Part shown: in pieces, positions 35,934-48,286 of the stretch
Numbering within the stretch: the stretch's first letter is position 1
Layout: each line of letters opens with the position of its first letter
Origin: Nipponacmea schrenckii
Taxonomy: Eukaryota; Mollusca; Gastropoda; Lottiidae
Direction: 5' to 3'
Assembly: GCA_030562195.1 (NCBI GenBank)
Contig: CM060200.1
Coordinates: forward strand, 21,739,023-21,803,022
Length of the DNA stretch: 64,000 bases
The notes under the pieces: model-generated
The model's database searches: none
What the model was told of the DNA's origin: nothing
The model's input: only the letters and a program-made list of their open reading frames with translations
Program-made: the position numbers and the translations under genes

Positions 35934-38900
35934 ATCATGGTACAGCCATTCCATATGAAAAGACATTTCGAGAATTGACAATAAAAGGGAAGTCAGTGAT
36001 CTGGCATAGTCGAGACATCCACTCATTTTAGAAAAAAGAATATATATATATAAAAGAATAATAGGTCTTAGAATGAACATAAAATTTGAAATTTTAAACT
36101 TGGCCAATGAGAGCTCTATAAATCAGTAAATATACATGGTGCCATAAATAAAATAAAAATAAATATAAAAAAAAAGTAATTATCAATAAAGATGCACTGG
36201 ATTATTGAAAAGCGATTCATAAATTGATTAAGCGTTTTTCAAAAATGACTTAGTTTTGTGAGTTTCCAAGATTTTAAGAGATTCTGTTACTTTTTGACAC
36301 CAGCTAAGTTCACTGATGTATACTCATACCGACCATTCTTGAGAACGACAATTTTATGTTCATGCTAAGACGCAGCATTTTAATATGCAGAATCATATTG
36401 TTTTCATTGATACTTCAATTGCCTAAAATGAAGTGAACTATTCGTTTTTATGCCTTAAACACAATTTAATTAGCTCGAATATAAGAGTAGGGAAAGTTCT
36501 GGTTTATTTTTTAAACCAATAGGGAAACACTAGAATGACAAATACAACTCACTCGAAATCGTAGACATAGATGTCTCAATCCTCAACAGAGGATAAGGCG
36601 TAAAATAAAGGGTGCTTAATTTAAGTTTTATTAGGCTTCAAACATGCACCATGTATGCGCATTGACAGTAAATGTTTCATATAGAAAATGGAAAACTCAA
36701 TCGGGTCTGATTAAAGAATATTGGATTATATCATATATTTTAAGCTAAACGAGCTATAAATATTACCATTTCATTTCATAAGATATTTAAGTTCTTTACA
36801 AATCTATATTCTTTAAATCCATATGATTTAAAGATTGCTTGAAGTCATTAGCGAGGCAATAAATAATCTATATACAACTAAAATGATACGATCATTGACT
36901 AAATATGGGAACAATGGATGGATAAATAGATATCATAATCTGTTACCACATCTCTGATACAATTACTGTTATTAACAATTGTCTTGTAATAGAATTGGGG
37001 GGAAATAGATTAAAGAAAACGTTATTATAAGGTAGTAGTCAGAGAACCACCAGACAAATCGTCAAATCGATTTTTTTTAAAAACATCTTTTATCGTTTTG
37101 AATAAAGTTGGCATATATAATCTCTGAAAGTCAGTTTCGGTTTTTAGCAAGAATGTGAAGGTTTGTATATCATATTATGGTCCAACAATGTCAATATCAA
37201 AATCGATTTGTGAATATTTGAACTAAGATGTTCATCTTTTTGCCATGTGTTTGAGCATGGTTCATTTGATATTGGTTTCTTCATGAAGATTAGAACACAT
37301 TAAGAGTCTGATGTTTGCTCGTTAAAGTGTTGTTCTATTTAAGAAGGAAATTAGACGATATTGATGGTATTGGAAGTGATGAAATTATAAAGTATATGGT
37401 ATATTTATTGTGTAATGATAACCAATAAGTTTCTATTGATCATAAAGCTGGCCATGATAAGTGAGTAAATAAGTATAAAAACTAATTAAATATCTTGAAG
37501 ATGTAGACAGTCTCGAACGTCAGCTTATCGAACAAACTCTAATGTAAGAAAATCAAATATTGAAAAGGAACTGAGCTTCATGATAAATACTAAAGAGTTC
37601 AGCACGATATCACTTATAGATTTTTCACGTTTACTTATTTTAGTGGCATAAAATGGTTGTCAGTCCAAATCAAAAGGCTATTTGAATGTAATAAATTAAA
37701 TAAATTTGATCCAGGAAATTCACTCTTAAACACTATTTTTGGGGATATTTTTGTGATCTCTCGGCTTGTCACAGCTTTGACAAGGTTTTTTTTCGAATTC
37801 CTATCCAGCACCAAATCAATTATAAGCATTTACTAAAAAAGGTTTCATTAAGCCTCAGTTGAACTCAAATTAAGCATTTAACACAGTATAATTTTTGTTT
37901 TACCAAGACCTGATATTTATCAACGACTTGTAATTGTATTGGTATCAAAATCACCGAGTTTTCGAGTTCTCTTGACACCTACTATAATGTAATCACATAT
38001 CTTGATAATTTGATTCTTTTCAAGATAATGACGTGTAAAGCGAGATAAATACAATCTAAACAGCTATAGACATCTATAATTGGAACGTGTCTTCAAGTTT
38101 GCTCTTAGACTACCGACATTTTGGTCAGTTCGTTAGATAAACGTCTTATTTAAAAGATTTTAGTTACTGGACATCCGCCAACATTTCCAGTTTTTATCAA
38201 GGGAATCAATGACCATTCTTCTGTAGTAATGTATATTAGACAATTTAATGGCTTCTAAAGACAGCGACGTCATTCTTTAAAGAAAATCGTGGGCTCTTTC
38301 TTACAATGACCTAAATTATTGTTTGTACACAGACGGTAGGTCTAATGTCAAATGTTCACTTCTGGGGAGAAAATTTAAATCAATTGCACGAAGGAAATCT
38401 CTTCTTACACAGCTTGTCTTTGATAATCTATTCAATGCTTTCTTTTAAACAAACAAGTAACATGATTACAGCAATTCACACTTAAAAACTCTCGACTAAA
38501 GTCGGTTGATCGCAGTGGAGATGAGCACACGTCTGATTCAAGAAATCGCCAGGAACTGCGTTCAGTTGGCTGATCGCAGTTGCCATTTGTTAAAGTCAAC
38601 GATGAGAACTTACTTGTGCAAAAAAAGTCGTCACGAGCACTGGTGGCATAGGACGACATAATATGACGATGCTACAAGATGCTAACACCCTCCCTGATCT
38701 TTAGGGGTCAATAGAAGTATACAACAATCTTTTGGGATTATTTTGTAAGTCGAATATTTATTTTAGTCAAAATTATTTTAGTCAAAATTTTTATCAAAAT
38801 CTTAATGAGCCTGAAGGTCTTAAAGAAAAGAAAGAAAAAATTCAATCGTTATATTTATGAACGTCAAATGTATATTAAAATTTCATGTTATTGGTTTTGT

Positions 38901-39027
38901 TCAGTGTAAGAAAACTGCTTTACGGATTTAATCACAGTAGACACGTAATTGTAGAGAAACGTGTCGTAAATGTTTTCAACTAATAATATTTTGCCATTAT
39001 AAAGCTTTGGAGGTAAATTACCCCCTG
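35934..39027. other. Intergenic, no gene supported
   Basis: Contains a short (TA)n tract near 36042. The minus-strand frame at 38432-38659 starts with ATG and has a good donor-like GTAAGT early on, but matches no family I recognise. Confidence 0.35.
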
Positions 39028-39207
39028 TCTATAAGCAATAAATGATAGTGGCATATTCCAAAAATCAGAACTTAAATGACAGTCTTTTTCATGGCAAACC
39101 AAAAAACAATCTTACATAACAGGTACTGTACTTCTCGCCCATCTATAGATCCAGACCCTTTTTCCCATTTTTGCAATAGTTTATTTGTTCCACCTCAGGC
39201 TTGTACA
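39028..39207 (+). repeat. Fragment of the Penelope-like element 3' region
   Basis: Closely matches about 49051-49275: ATGATAGTGGCATATTC, AATCAGAACTTAAATGAC, then ACAGGTACTRTACT and CTCGCCCATC, ending near TTTGTTCCACC. It therefore carries the last coding residues and the sequence downstream of the retroelement at 48.8 kb. Broken and non-functional. Confidence 0.6.
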
Positions 39208-39209
39208 AA

Positions 39210-41826
39210 AATTCAATCGTTACTTCTATTTTAATACATGCATGTTTATACATGAAGCCAGATTTAGATTTAAATTTATATCCTGTTTGCAACAGGATTC
39301 ATAATAGTGAACAATTCTAATTAAACAACTATAAATAGGATATTTTATATTGAACTCTGAGTATGTTTTTGGTTCACTAAGTTCACTTTAATTGAAGTAA
39401 ATACAAATATATCTACAAACATGTATATATATATTTTTTATCAATGTAGCCAATACAAAAAAGACGGTTTTTATAATAAAAATATATAGTCAGGTTCAAA
39501 CAAAGCACAATCAGAAGAAAGAAATATTATTAATTGCATGTTGATGTGGAAACAATGTAGTTACTATAATGAAAATTAATCATCCCTACTAAAAGAATTC
39601 ACAGAAACATACCAAATATTGGAAGATATTAAAATTAAAATCATAACCACAAGGATAAAATGCTAGATTGCGGAGAGTCCAAACAGCCCTGAATATCTGA
39701 ATATATATTTTAGAGGTGGTACATATAGAACAGAGCAGAAAACAGAAAATAATGGTATGGGATAAACATTAAGAAGGAATTATAAAATTATAGGCAAAGA
39801 TACATTCTCTAAGCAGTCCAGTCAAGATAACAGGGTTCTTGTTTGAAACAAAACATCTTTACTCTGATACGATCTGGTATCCTCGTACATAAAAACTGAT
39901 AGGTTCACACATCATTATGATAGTAGATGACCACAACATGTTATTGCTTAAATACACCGACGTATGGTCTCTAACAGAACTTCTTTTGAATATTCTTATT
40001 TCAGTTTTTCCCCCATTTCGTTAATCGACCATAACATTATGAAGGCACGAAGTATACCAAATATATTATATGCAAATTATATCCCAAATTCAGTAATTCC
40101 TGACGATATTAAAGGCCAATAATGGCGGCATTTTGACATTGTGTTCAATACTATAACTGACTATATCAGTGGGTTTCTGACCAGTGGTTATTTGTAAACA
40201 GCAAGTACTAATATACTCTAAGAATCTTCATAACTGTCAATCATAAAGTAACTAGCTTCTAGATCCATTAACTTCGTTCATCTCCCCTATCTGTCAAAAT
40301 CTTCACCGATGAAAAATAATCAGCATCCAATTTAAGTGAAGGTTATCAGCCAACCGAAAGAGGTCGAATACTGAATCCTCTTTACAAGACATTCCTTCTC
40401 GATTTGTATACCCGAATTCTCTTTGATTGTTGAATCAAAGGCCAGAAATCGTTTGAAATTAATGTTATGATATCCTAAGGTAGTTCAATTAACAAATGTT
40501 TAATTACATTAGGATATTTCTTTTTTAGTACTAACATTTTAGCAAGTTCTGAAGTATTCAATGTAAACAGCGATTGGTTGCTTTTTGTTAAAGCATCAAG
40601 ATTAACCCCATGACTTACGCTCGGAAACCGCGGGTAATCATCAACGATAAATATCAGGTTTTATGATCTCCACTTTCTTTTTGCCTAGTGTTTTTTTTTT
40701 TTTTTACCGTGATCACACCAATCCAGCATTGATCAGTGTCTAGCTATTTACAAAGTGCTAACAGGTATTGCCATGATATTACAGATCTGATTCAAATGAT
40801 GTACCACTAATAAATCTTATTTTCAGTATGCTATTTCAATTTTCGTTTTGGAACTGTTTACATTAAAATGTCTTTCGATGTCATTTCGAATATGATAATA
40901 TTGGCTCCGACAATCTTTTTATTTGTTCAGATAGCATTTCGCCTATATTATCCCAGATGCTTCAATCATTTCGTCATGGTTTCTTTTGGATTCTTCATTA
41001 AGTTTTCTCTCTGGTTTCCTTTTCTCTTGGTGATGAAAAGAGAGAACGACGTCTTCGTCTGTCGGTTTTCTTCTTGAATTGTAGTTTTGGCAGCATGCGA
41101 TATTTGCGGACTTCAACTATACTTAAAATTACAGAAAAATACATTAATTTCCTTTATATTAGGAATTGGGAGTTCCCACAGGCATTGGAGGACGTATTTA
41201 ATATTTTATTCTAAAAACTTGCAATCGATATTTAGTAAATATTTACCGGAAAGTAAAAATGAAATATGCCTGGTGTAATATCAATAACCATATTGATGGC
41301 TAAAAAATGTAATATGAAGTTTAAATAATTAATCTTTGATATTACTACCAGCCTACAGACCTCTAATACATTTTCGTTTAATCATGTAGGCTTTCAAATA
41401 TCCAATAGATCTATCTAATTACTCCCAACATACAAGTTACGAGGCTATTTACTGCAGCACTTTTTTTATATTAATATCCAGTAAAATGCAAAAATCTCAA
41501 CAAAGCATCGAGTAAATCCAAGGGACACAACTACCTATTTGATTTAATTTACAGAACACGTATTTGTAAGAATCGATTGCAATTTCTAGTTACGTTAAAA
41601 TTTAATGAACGATGACATGTTAATTAATAAGCTGGCTTATTTTTAGAATGTCAATAAAAACATGTGACATAAAAAGTTTCAACATAAATCAAATTACAAA
41701 AAGTTCCTTTAGTTACATCTTGAAATAAACAGTTTTGGAGATCCTAGCCAGGTGTTTTCAACAAGCCGATTCGCTATTGACACTCACCACAGTTGACGAA
41801 CTTGCTTTAATCAAACCCTTGAGTTA
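39210..41826. other. Intergenic, no gene supported
   Basis: No host exon recognised. Two plus-strand frames at 40868-41278 include a hydrophobic stretch but lack splice or family support. Confidence 0.35.
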
Positions 41827-42461
41827 AGGCCTGTGTCCACATTCGCGTTTTAAGGTGCGTTTTCACGCCGCGTAATACGCGTCTAGAAACCCTAAAGAGT
41901 ATTTCAATAGTGACTTGTCCACATAGGCGCGGCGTAAAACGCCCATAACCTCCGAGGGGGTTTTGAGCGTTTTACGCCTGGCGTGATTCAATAGCTGCAA
42001 GTGAATAAAATTGCACTCAAAATGTCACGTGAGCATATTTAGTAGCAGACTACAAATGCATCAGTCACAATGGTCAGATCATCCTTCAGAAGCTCATGTA
42101 TGTCGTTGAATGTCTGTGGTAGCATACGGAAGTAGATGAAAAACTTGTCCTCATATGAAAATAGCTGCTTCACCAGGTATTCCCCAAATGAGCTCGCTCT
42201 TGCAGTAATTCGTGAACCCAGTATTCAGTTGTTCTTTTCTTATTTTTTCGCAGTTTATTATAGATATACAGTGCTATGGCTTCAATGTCACTGTCCTATT
42301 CATTCGCCGTGTCTTCCTCTCTAGCAATTACGCCTACGAGTATGCTAATGTGGACATAGTTCAAAGCAGCGTATTACGCAGAGTCATTTCAGGCGTTTTC
42401 CGACGCGTATTACGTGGCGTGAAAACGCTCCTGAAAACGCGAATGTGGACACAGGCCTTTA
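41824..42461 (-). mobile_element. PIF/Harbinger-type DNA transposon, internally deleted
   Basis: The element is 41827-42458 (632 bp). Its ends are near-identical over ~60 bp, beginning AGGCCTGTGTCCACATTCGC, and it is flanked by the 3-bp duplication TTA. TWA duplications are the hallmark of PIF/Harbinger. The subterminal GCGTTTT/AAAACGC and CGTAATACGC blocks recur inside each arm. A damaged transposase fragment on the minus strand confirms the class. Confidence 0.85.
42057..42289 (-). pseudogene. Harbinger transposase N-terminal remnant
   Basis: On the minus strand two frames carry recognisable pieces of a HARBI1-type transposase: YWVHELLQERAHLGNTW, then after a stop and frameshift FIYFRMLPQTFNDIHELL. 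These correspond to the conserved N-terminal region ahead of the DDE domain. The DDE catalytic core is absent and the frame is broken, so no enzyme can be made. Short flanking inverted repeats place it inside the 632-bp element. Confidence 0.7.
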
Positions 42462-42577
42462 GATCAAGATTCAAAAAACTAAATCTAACTTTGGTTTGCA
42501 ATAAGTAATAGAACTACAGGCAACATTAGCTGTGCTCTCCGAAAGGGATGCTCTATAAAGCTTTTACTGTTACTTAC

Positions 42578-42685
42578 ATTAGTGACCGTTGTAGGTGTTC
42601 CGGCTGGACGCTGTGTTAATGCAAAATGGATAATTAGAACTACAACCAAATAATTGTTAAAGATATTATTATAAATCGTCTTGGT
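42578..42685 (-). CDS. Candidate isolated signal-peptide exon
   Basis: A 108-nt open stretch bounded by a good acceptor (TTTTTCAG) and a good donor (GTAAGTAA), phase 0 on both sides. It encodes 36 residues with a hydrophobic core (YLVVVLIIHFAL) followed by a polar, proline/threonine-rich stretch, which fits the start of a secreted protein if an ATG lies in an upstream exon, as in the PLA2 gene at 10 kb. No partner exons were found. The Harbinger element and a TTAA element flank it closely. Could be a dead gene fragment or chance. Confidence 0.3.
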
Positions 42686-42724
42686 CTGAAAAATTAACAA
42701 ATGAGAAATGTTTCGTACACAAAC

Positions 42725-43222
42725 TTAAAGGGGGCCAGGCTTTATTTGTTTGGGACAATCATCCGACAGCCTCAAACACATAAAATCTTTTGGTTAGCTA
42801 ATCAGAAATAGTCTACAGAGCTTACCTTTGAAATTTGAGCCTTCAAATCCATGTGTATCCATAATTATCCGTGTTTGAAAGATCATAATTACTTAAGATA
42901 TTAAGAACGCCCCGCCATATTGGAAAACGGTTCGTCTTGATAATCAAAGAGTTATCCTTCCCGTCGTGCAATAGCGGTCATCTATATAAAAAGACTACAA
43001 CGAATTTTTAAATTGTAGACTTTGTCAACAGGACACACAATTTTCAGACTGACTGGAGACCAGCCGCGTACAGCACGGAAAAAAATGAAAAGTGAAATTT
43101 TTTGTTTGAGGCATATTTCACGGTATTTTGCGATTTTCTCAGAGCTTGAATATTTCTGAGGACTGTTTAAATGTAACAAAGGCCCAAAACGACCCCTAAA
43201 AATCAAGCCTGGGCCCCTTTAA
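42725..43222 (-). mobile_element. 490-bp TTAA-type element, copy 2
   Basis: Element 42729-43218, flanked by intact TTAA on both sides, with ends AGGGGGCCAGGCTT and its near-complement. It is the inverted counterpart of 29516-30005 with the same 490-bp length. The intact TTAA sites suggest this copy is younger than copy 1 or better preserved. Confidence 0.8.
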
Positions 43223-43224
43223 AG

Positions 43225-44498
43225 AAATTTATGATTAGCATATATGACATGTTTCGTAACAAATTGAAACATATAGCAATTAGTTGCAGAATTATCCTAT
43301 GACAGTGGACGGATTTTCCAAACAGTCAATAAAATTTCGGCCAATAATAAAGTAAGAATTAGTTAGTTCACCGTAAGTTCAAATTATAATTCAGCCAGAA
43401 TGACATTAGAAATAAAATGAGTTGTATTGAAATTACTAACCAATAATCAATTGATGATTGGTGTAACCTTGATTCGCTTCATTGAATTATTAAAGTGGAA
43501 TCGATAAGATTAGTATTAATAGAGTTATCTTGTGGTCTTCAGCCACTCGGCAGAAATAATCCTTTGTAACATTGGTCAGTCACAAATGAAATATATTCCA
43601 TTAGAATGGATTAGTGGGTAAGAAGTTCAAACCACTAGTTCAATATTAGATAAATCGTTTATGTTTTGAGCTGCAAGATTTGATTGAGTCAGCTCTGCGA
43701 GAAAAATATGACGTTTCCGATTTCCTTGGGCATATGGGATTCGTCGCTGTGTCATTGCACCATGAAGGGTATTTCTGGACTTTTTATCCCATCATGACGG
43801 CTCGTTATAGACTCGTAATTGTCAACTGTAATTTATATCATAGAAATGTACTGAGAATAAAATATATTTATCATTGCAGTCTTCTGACACTGTTGGACAA
43901 ACCTACCAAAAGTTGTTAGTATTCCAATAGGCATAATTAGCCATGTGTGGAAAAGGGTGCTCACTGACTTTCAGATCTACTGAAACAGAAGTCATCCACT
44001 ATAGTCGAAAGTATAAACTCTTAAACCAACAAGGAATAATTACGACTCTCTTTGGATTTAACATTCGAAACATATTCTATTTCTATCATAAAAATCATGT
44101 TATCCAGTTATAGAAGTCAGTTATCCATTAGGACATTTCAGCTAAGGTTAGGTTAATGTTGAATTAAATTTCATAGTCTTAAAATAGTATGTTACCAAAT
44201 ATATCTTAAAATTTCAAATGCTCAATATGTGGTCTAAACTAGACTAACTCTTTTTTAAATAACAGAAAACCCATTTCCTACGAATTATTGGTTCTCACTG
44301 ATGTCGTTAACATTTTGTGCCGTAGTGACGTAGATTACATGGTTAAAACTTTTTCTAGTTTTTATTTTGTAAAGAATTGGAATATCAGCCTCAAAATAGT
44401 ACGGTTGTGCATTTGCGTCGAGAAAAATTATTTATTATTAGTTAACGTTGAAAAAAAATTCTCTTCTAGAAATTGCAATCCAAAAAGTCAACAAGTGG
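43225..44498. other. Intergenic, no gene supported
   Basis: AT-rich. Short frames at 43680-43919 and 44288-44506 have no recognisable domain. Confidence 0.4.
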
Positions 44499-45488
44499 TT
44501 GCCTAGCAAGATACGCCCACTTTAAAATATATTTTCTGTTTTAACACAGGCAAAAACTTTAAGATTATTTAGGTCTAATTCAAGTTCTCATCAATATAAA
44601 TGTTCACACCAAATTTCATTAAAATCAGATGAAAACTGTATTGTCTATCGCAATCATAAGCCGCGTTTTGACTAAGTCAAGTGCAATATCTCAAAAACAG
44701 TATATCGAAATGTTAATTTCAAACTTGACCAAGATGACATCAACTTCAATGATCAAACCAAATTTCATTCCAATCAGATGAAAACTGTTGTCTCTATCGT
44801 GTTCACAAGTCTATTTCGACGCATTTGACTTAGTCAAGGCCAATAACTAAAAAAACGTTCACCCAAAAATAGTCACGATAAAACTTGTCCAAGAGCAATA
44901 TAAGTGATAACACCAAATTTCATTCAATTCAAATTGAAATTGTGATCTCTATCGCGTTTACAAGCCAATTTTGAGGCGTTTTGACTAAGTCAAGTGCAAT
45001 AACTCAAAAACCATTCATCGAAAAATCACCAATTTCGAACTTGTCCAAGATCTCATCAAAATAAATGATCACAGCAAGTTTCATTTAAATCTGATGAAAA
45101 CTGTAGTCTCTATCGCGTTCACAAGTCAATTTTGACGTGTTTTGGCTAAGTCAAGTGCAATAACTCAAAAACCATTCATCGAAAAATCGCCAATTTCGAA
45201 CTTGTCCGAGATCTCATCAATATTAATGATCACAGAAAGTTTCATTTAAATCCAATGAAAACTGTAGTCTCTATCGCGTTCACAAGCTAATTTTGACGCG
45301 TTTTGGCTAAGTCAAGTGCAATAACTCAAAAACCGTTCATCGAAAAATCGCCAATTTCGAACTTGTCCAAGATCTCATCAATATTAATGATCACAAAGTT
45401 TCATTTAAATCCGATGAAAACTGTAGTCTCTATCGCGTTCACAATTCAATTTTGACGCGTTTTTGTCAAGTGCAATAACTCTAAACGA
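44499..45488 (+). mobile_element. Pearl-like element, second subfamily, right end missing
   Basis: The left end TTGCCTAGCAAGATACGCCC resembles the other copies. About six monomers spaced ~160 bp follow, with GCAATAACTC near 44673, 44841, 44996, 45155, 45317 and 45471. They share the skeleton ACAAG..TTTTGACGCGTTTT..AAG(T/G)GCAATAACTC..CAAGTTTCAT with the 23-kb element but differ elsewhere. The array breaks off at the Penelope-like remnant, with no (GGAC)n tract or terminal hairpin. Confidence 0.7.
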
Positions 45489-45497
45489 TTTTTACGA

Positions 45498-45803
45498 AAC
45501 ATAAAAAATTCCACATTAGCACAGTTAGCAGCTAAAAATAGACTTTATGCCGAAGTGCCTCCAGGTTTAAGGAGTGCCCCATGTATGTCAACCAGATGCA
45601 AAACATGTCCTTTTATATCAGAAACGCATTATTTTCTAAGTAACTCTACGAATAAAAGATACCCGATCCAAGAGCACCTAACATGTGAAAACTCGAATGT
45701 AATATACTTAATTTCATGTAAAAAATGTCCCAAACAATATATCGGGGCAACAAAGAACAAATTAGCACTCGTTTTAATGCTCACAGATCAGATATTAAAT
45801 TAA
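45498..45803 (+). pseudogene. Penelope-like element: zinc finger and start of GIY-YIG nuclease
   Basis: The open stretch encodes a PLE-type motif, CMSTRCKTCPF (zinc-finger-like), then HLTCENSNVIYLISCKKC and KQYIGATKN. The last two are the linker and the YIG part of a GIY-YIG endonuclease as found downstream of reverse transcriptase in Penelope-like retroelements. A one-base change shifts the frame after the YIG motif; the shifted frame reads TRFNAHRSDIKLK, as expected for the family. The domain is then cut by a pearl-like element at 45805. No reverse transcriptase is present upstream, so this is a 5'-truncated dead copy. Confidence 0.8.
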
Positions 45804-45804
45804 A

Positions 45805-47329
45805 GATAGCTTGCCAGGCAAGGTAATATACGCCCACTGGCAGCATTTATTTCAAATAAAAACTTTAAGGTAAGGTTACAAAAGTGGAATGAATTATTCA
45901 ACCTACCAACCTATTTTTTTCTAGGGTCTCTAGTTTCATTAAAAACTGTCAAGAATTGTACCTAACTCAACTCATTAAATATTTTTCGGTATTTTTATGA
46001 TTTGCAATAGGGTTCACCCTTAATAATATTTTGATATTTTTAATTCTTAATAAGGCTCATTCTTGGTTGATATTAAACAATTTCAGCGAGTTTTGTCAAA
46101 AATGAATGTTTAGAGTGTTCACAAGCCAAAAGTTGAAAGCGATTTTGAAAACAGGCCCAATAACTGACACTAAATATTTTTCGATTTATCTGATTTTCAA
46201 TAGGGTTTATCCTTGTGAGAAAACAAATACTAAAGCCAAGCTTCATCAAAATCCATTCAAAATTGTTCTTTCTAGAGTGTTTACGAGTTAAATTGAACGC
46301 GTTTTCAAAAACAAGGGCAATAACTTGTACTAAATAGTTTTCGATTTTCAATAGAGTTCATCCTTGGGAGACAACAAATACTGCAGCCAAGTTACATCAA
46401 AATCCATTAAAAATTGTTCTTTCTAGAGTGTTTACAAGCTAAAATTGAACGCGTTTTCAAGAACAAGGGCTATAACTGACACTAAATATATTTCTATTTA
46501 TTTGATTTATAATAGGGTTCATCCTTGGATAAAAAAAAAATAAACAAGCCAAAGTTAATCAAAATCCATTAAGAATAGTTCTTTCTAGAGTGTTTACAAG
46601 CTAAAATTGAATGCGTTTTCAAGAACAAGGGCAGTAACTCATACTAAAAAAATTTCAATTTCGCTTTTCAATAGGGTTCATCCTTGAGTTATAACACACT
46701 CTCACACCAAGTTTCATCGAAATCCATCAAGAATTGTGCCACGTTGAGTGTTTACGAGACAAAAATGGAACGCGTTTAAAAGAACAAGGGCAATAATTCA
46801 TATTAGATATATTTTGATAATTTTAATTTTCAATTAGGCTCATCCCTTGCGATATCCAACAATTTCAGTGAGTTTTGTATAAATGTTTCATTAAAATCCA
46901 TTAAAAATTGTTCTCTCAAGAATGTTTACAAGCTAAAATTGAACGCGTTTTCAAGAACAAGGGCAATAACTCATACTAAATGTTTTTCGATTTCGCTGAT
47001 TTTCGATAGGGTTTATCCTTGAGTTATAACATACTCTCACACCAAGTTTCATCAAAATCGGTCAAGAATTGCACGTTGTAGAGTGTTTACGAGCCATTCA
47101 AGAACAAGGGCACGAACTCATATTAATTTTTTTTCCGATTTCGCTGATTTTCAATAGGGTTCATCCTTGCGTGATCATAAACACTCATATTAAGTTTCAT
47201 CTAAATCCGTCAAGAATTACACCGTGTAGAGTGTTTACGAGCAATTGTGGACGGACGGACGGACGGACGGACGGACGGATGTGGGTGACGACAATATACG
47301 CCCCCCATTTCATGTGGGCGTATAAAAAT
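45805..47329 (+). mobile_element. Pearl-like element, short copy inside the Penelope remnant
   Basis: Nearly identical to 23447-25613 at both ends: left AGATAGCTTGCCAGGCAAGG, right (GGAC)n at 47250-47279 and a TATACGCCC/GGGCGTATA hairpin. It lacks about 640 bp, or four monomers, relative to the long copy; the join falls at ~46880. It interrupts the GIY-YIG coding sequence. Confidence 0.8.
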
Positions 47330-48286
47330 CGTCAAATTTGAACCTGACCACCGCCTTATCAATTCCAATGCTTATACCAAGTTTCATTCAAATGCATTGA
47401 AAATTGTAGCTTCTATTGCATCAACAGTAAATTTTGACGTGATGTAAATAAGTCAAGGGCAATAACTCAAAAACAGTTTCATCGAAAAATCTTCAAATTC
47501 AAGGTTGACCACTGTCTTATCAATTCCAATGCTCACACCAAGTTTCATTAAAATCCATTGAAATTGTACCATAGCTTCTATTGTGTCTACAACAAATATA
47601 GAGGCAGGGGCAATAACTCCAAAACTGTTTATTGCAAAATCGTACTTGACTGCCGTCTTATCAATTCCAATGCTCACACCAAGTTTCATTAAAATCCATA
47701 GATAATTGTAGCTTCTATAGTGTCTACAGAAAATGACTTTTTACGCAATTTTACTTAGTCAAGGGCAATTACTCATACATCAAAAAACGTCAAATTTGAA
47801 CCTGACCACCGCCTTATCAATTCCAATGCTTATACCAAGTTTCATTCAAATGCATTGAAAATTGTAGCTTCTATTGCATCAACAATAAATTTTGACGTGA
47901 TGTAAATAAGTCAAGGGCAATAACTCAAAAACAGTTCATCGAAAAATCTTCAAATTCGAGGTTGACCACTGTCGTATCAATTCCAATGCTCACACCAAGT
48001 TTCATTAAAATCCATTGAAATTGTACCATAGCTTCTATTGTGTCTACAACAAATATAGAGGCGCGGGCAATAACTCAAAAACTGTTTATCGAAAAATCGT
48101 CCAAATCGAACTTGACTGCCGTCTTATCAATACCAATGCTTATACCAAGTTTCATTAAAATCCATAGAAAATTATAGCTTCTATAGTGTCTACCACAAAT
48201 GTTGACGGACCGACAGATAGGCAGACCGACGGACAGGGGCAACGAATATATACGTCCACATATTCATGTGGGCATATAAAAATCTG
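47330..48286 (+). mobile_element. Pearl-like block, third subfamily, with higher-order repeat
   Basis: Starts directly after the terminal hairpin of the previous element with no left-end motif of its own. About six ~153-bp monomers carry TTATCAATTCCAATGCT and CAAGTTTCATT. A 458-bp three-monomer unit is repeated (47331 and 47789 start alike). It ends with GACGGACCGACAGATAGGCAG, AACGAATATATACGTCCAC and a hairpin ending GTGGGCATATAAAAAT. Confidence 0.65.

Noticed and set aside
42212..42508. 98-codon plus-strand frame
   Set aside because: Spans the Harbinger right end and leaves it; the true coding trace is on the opposite strand.
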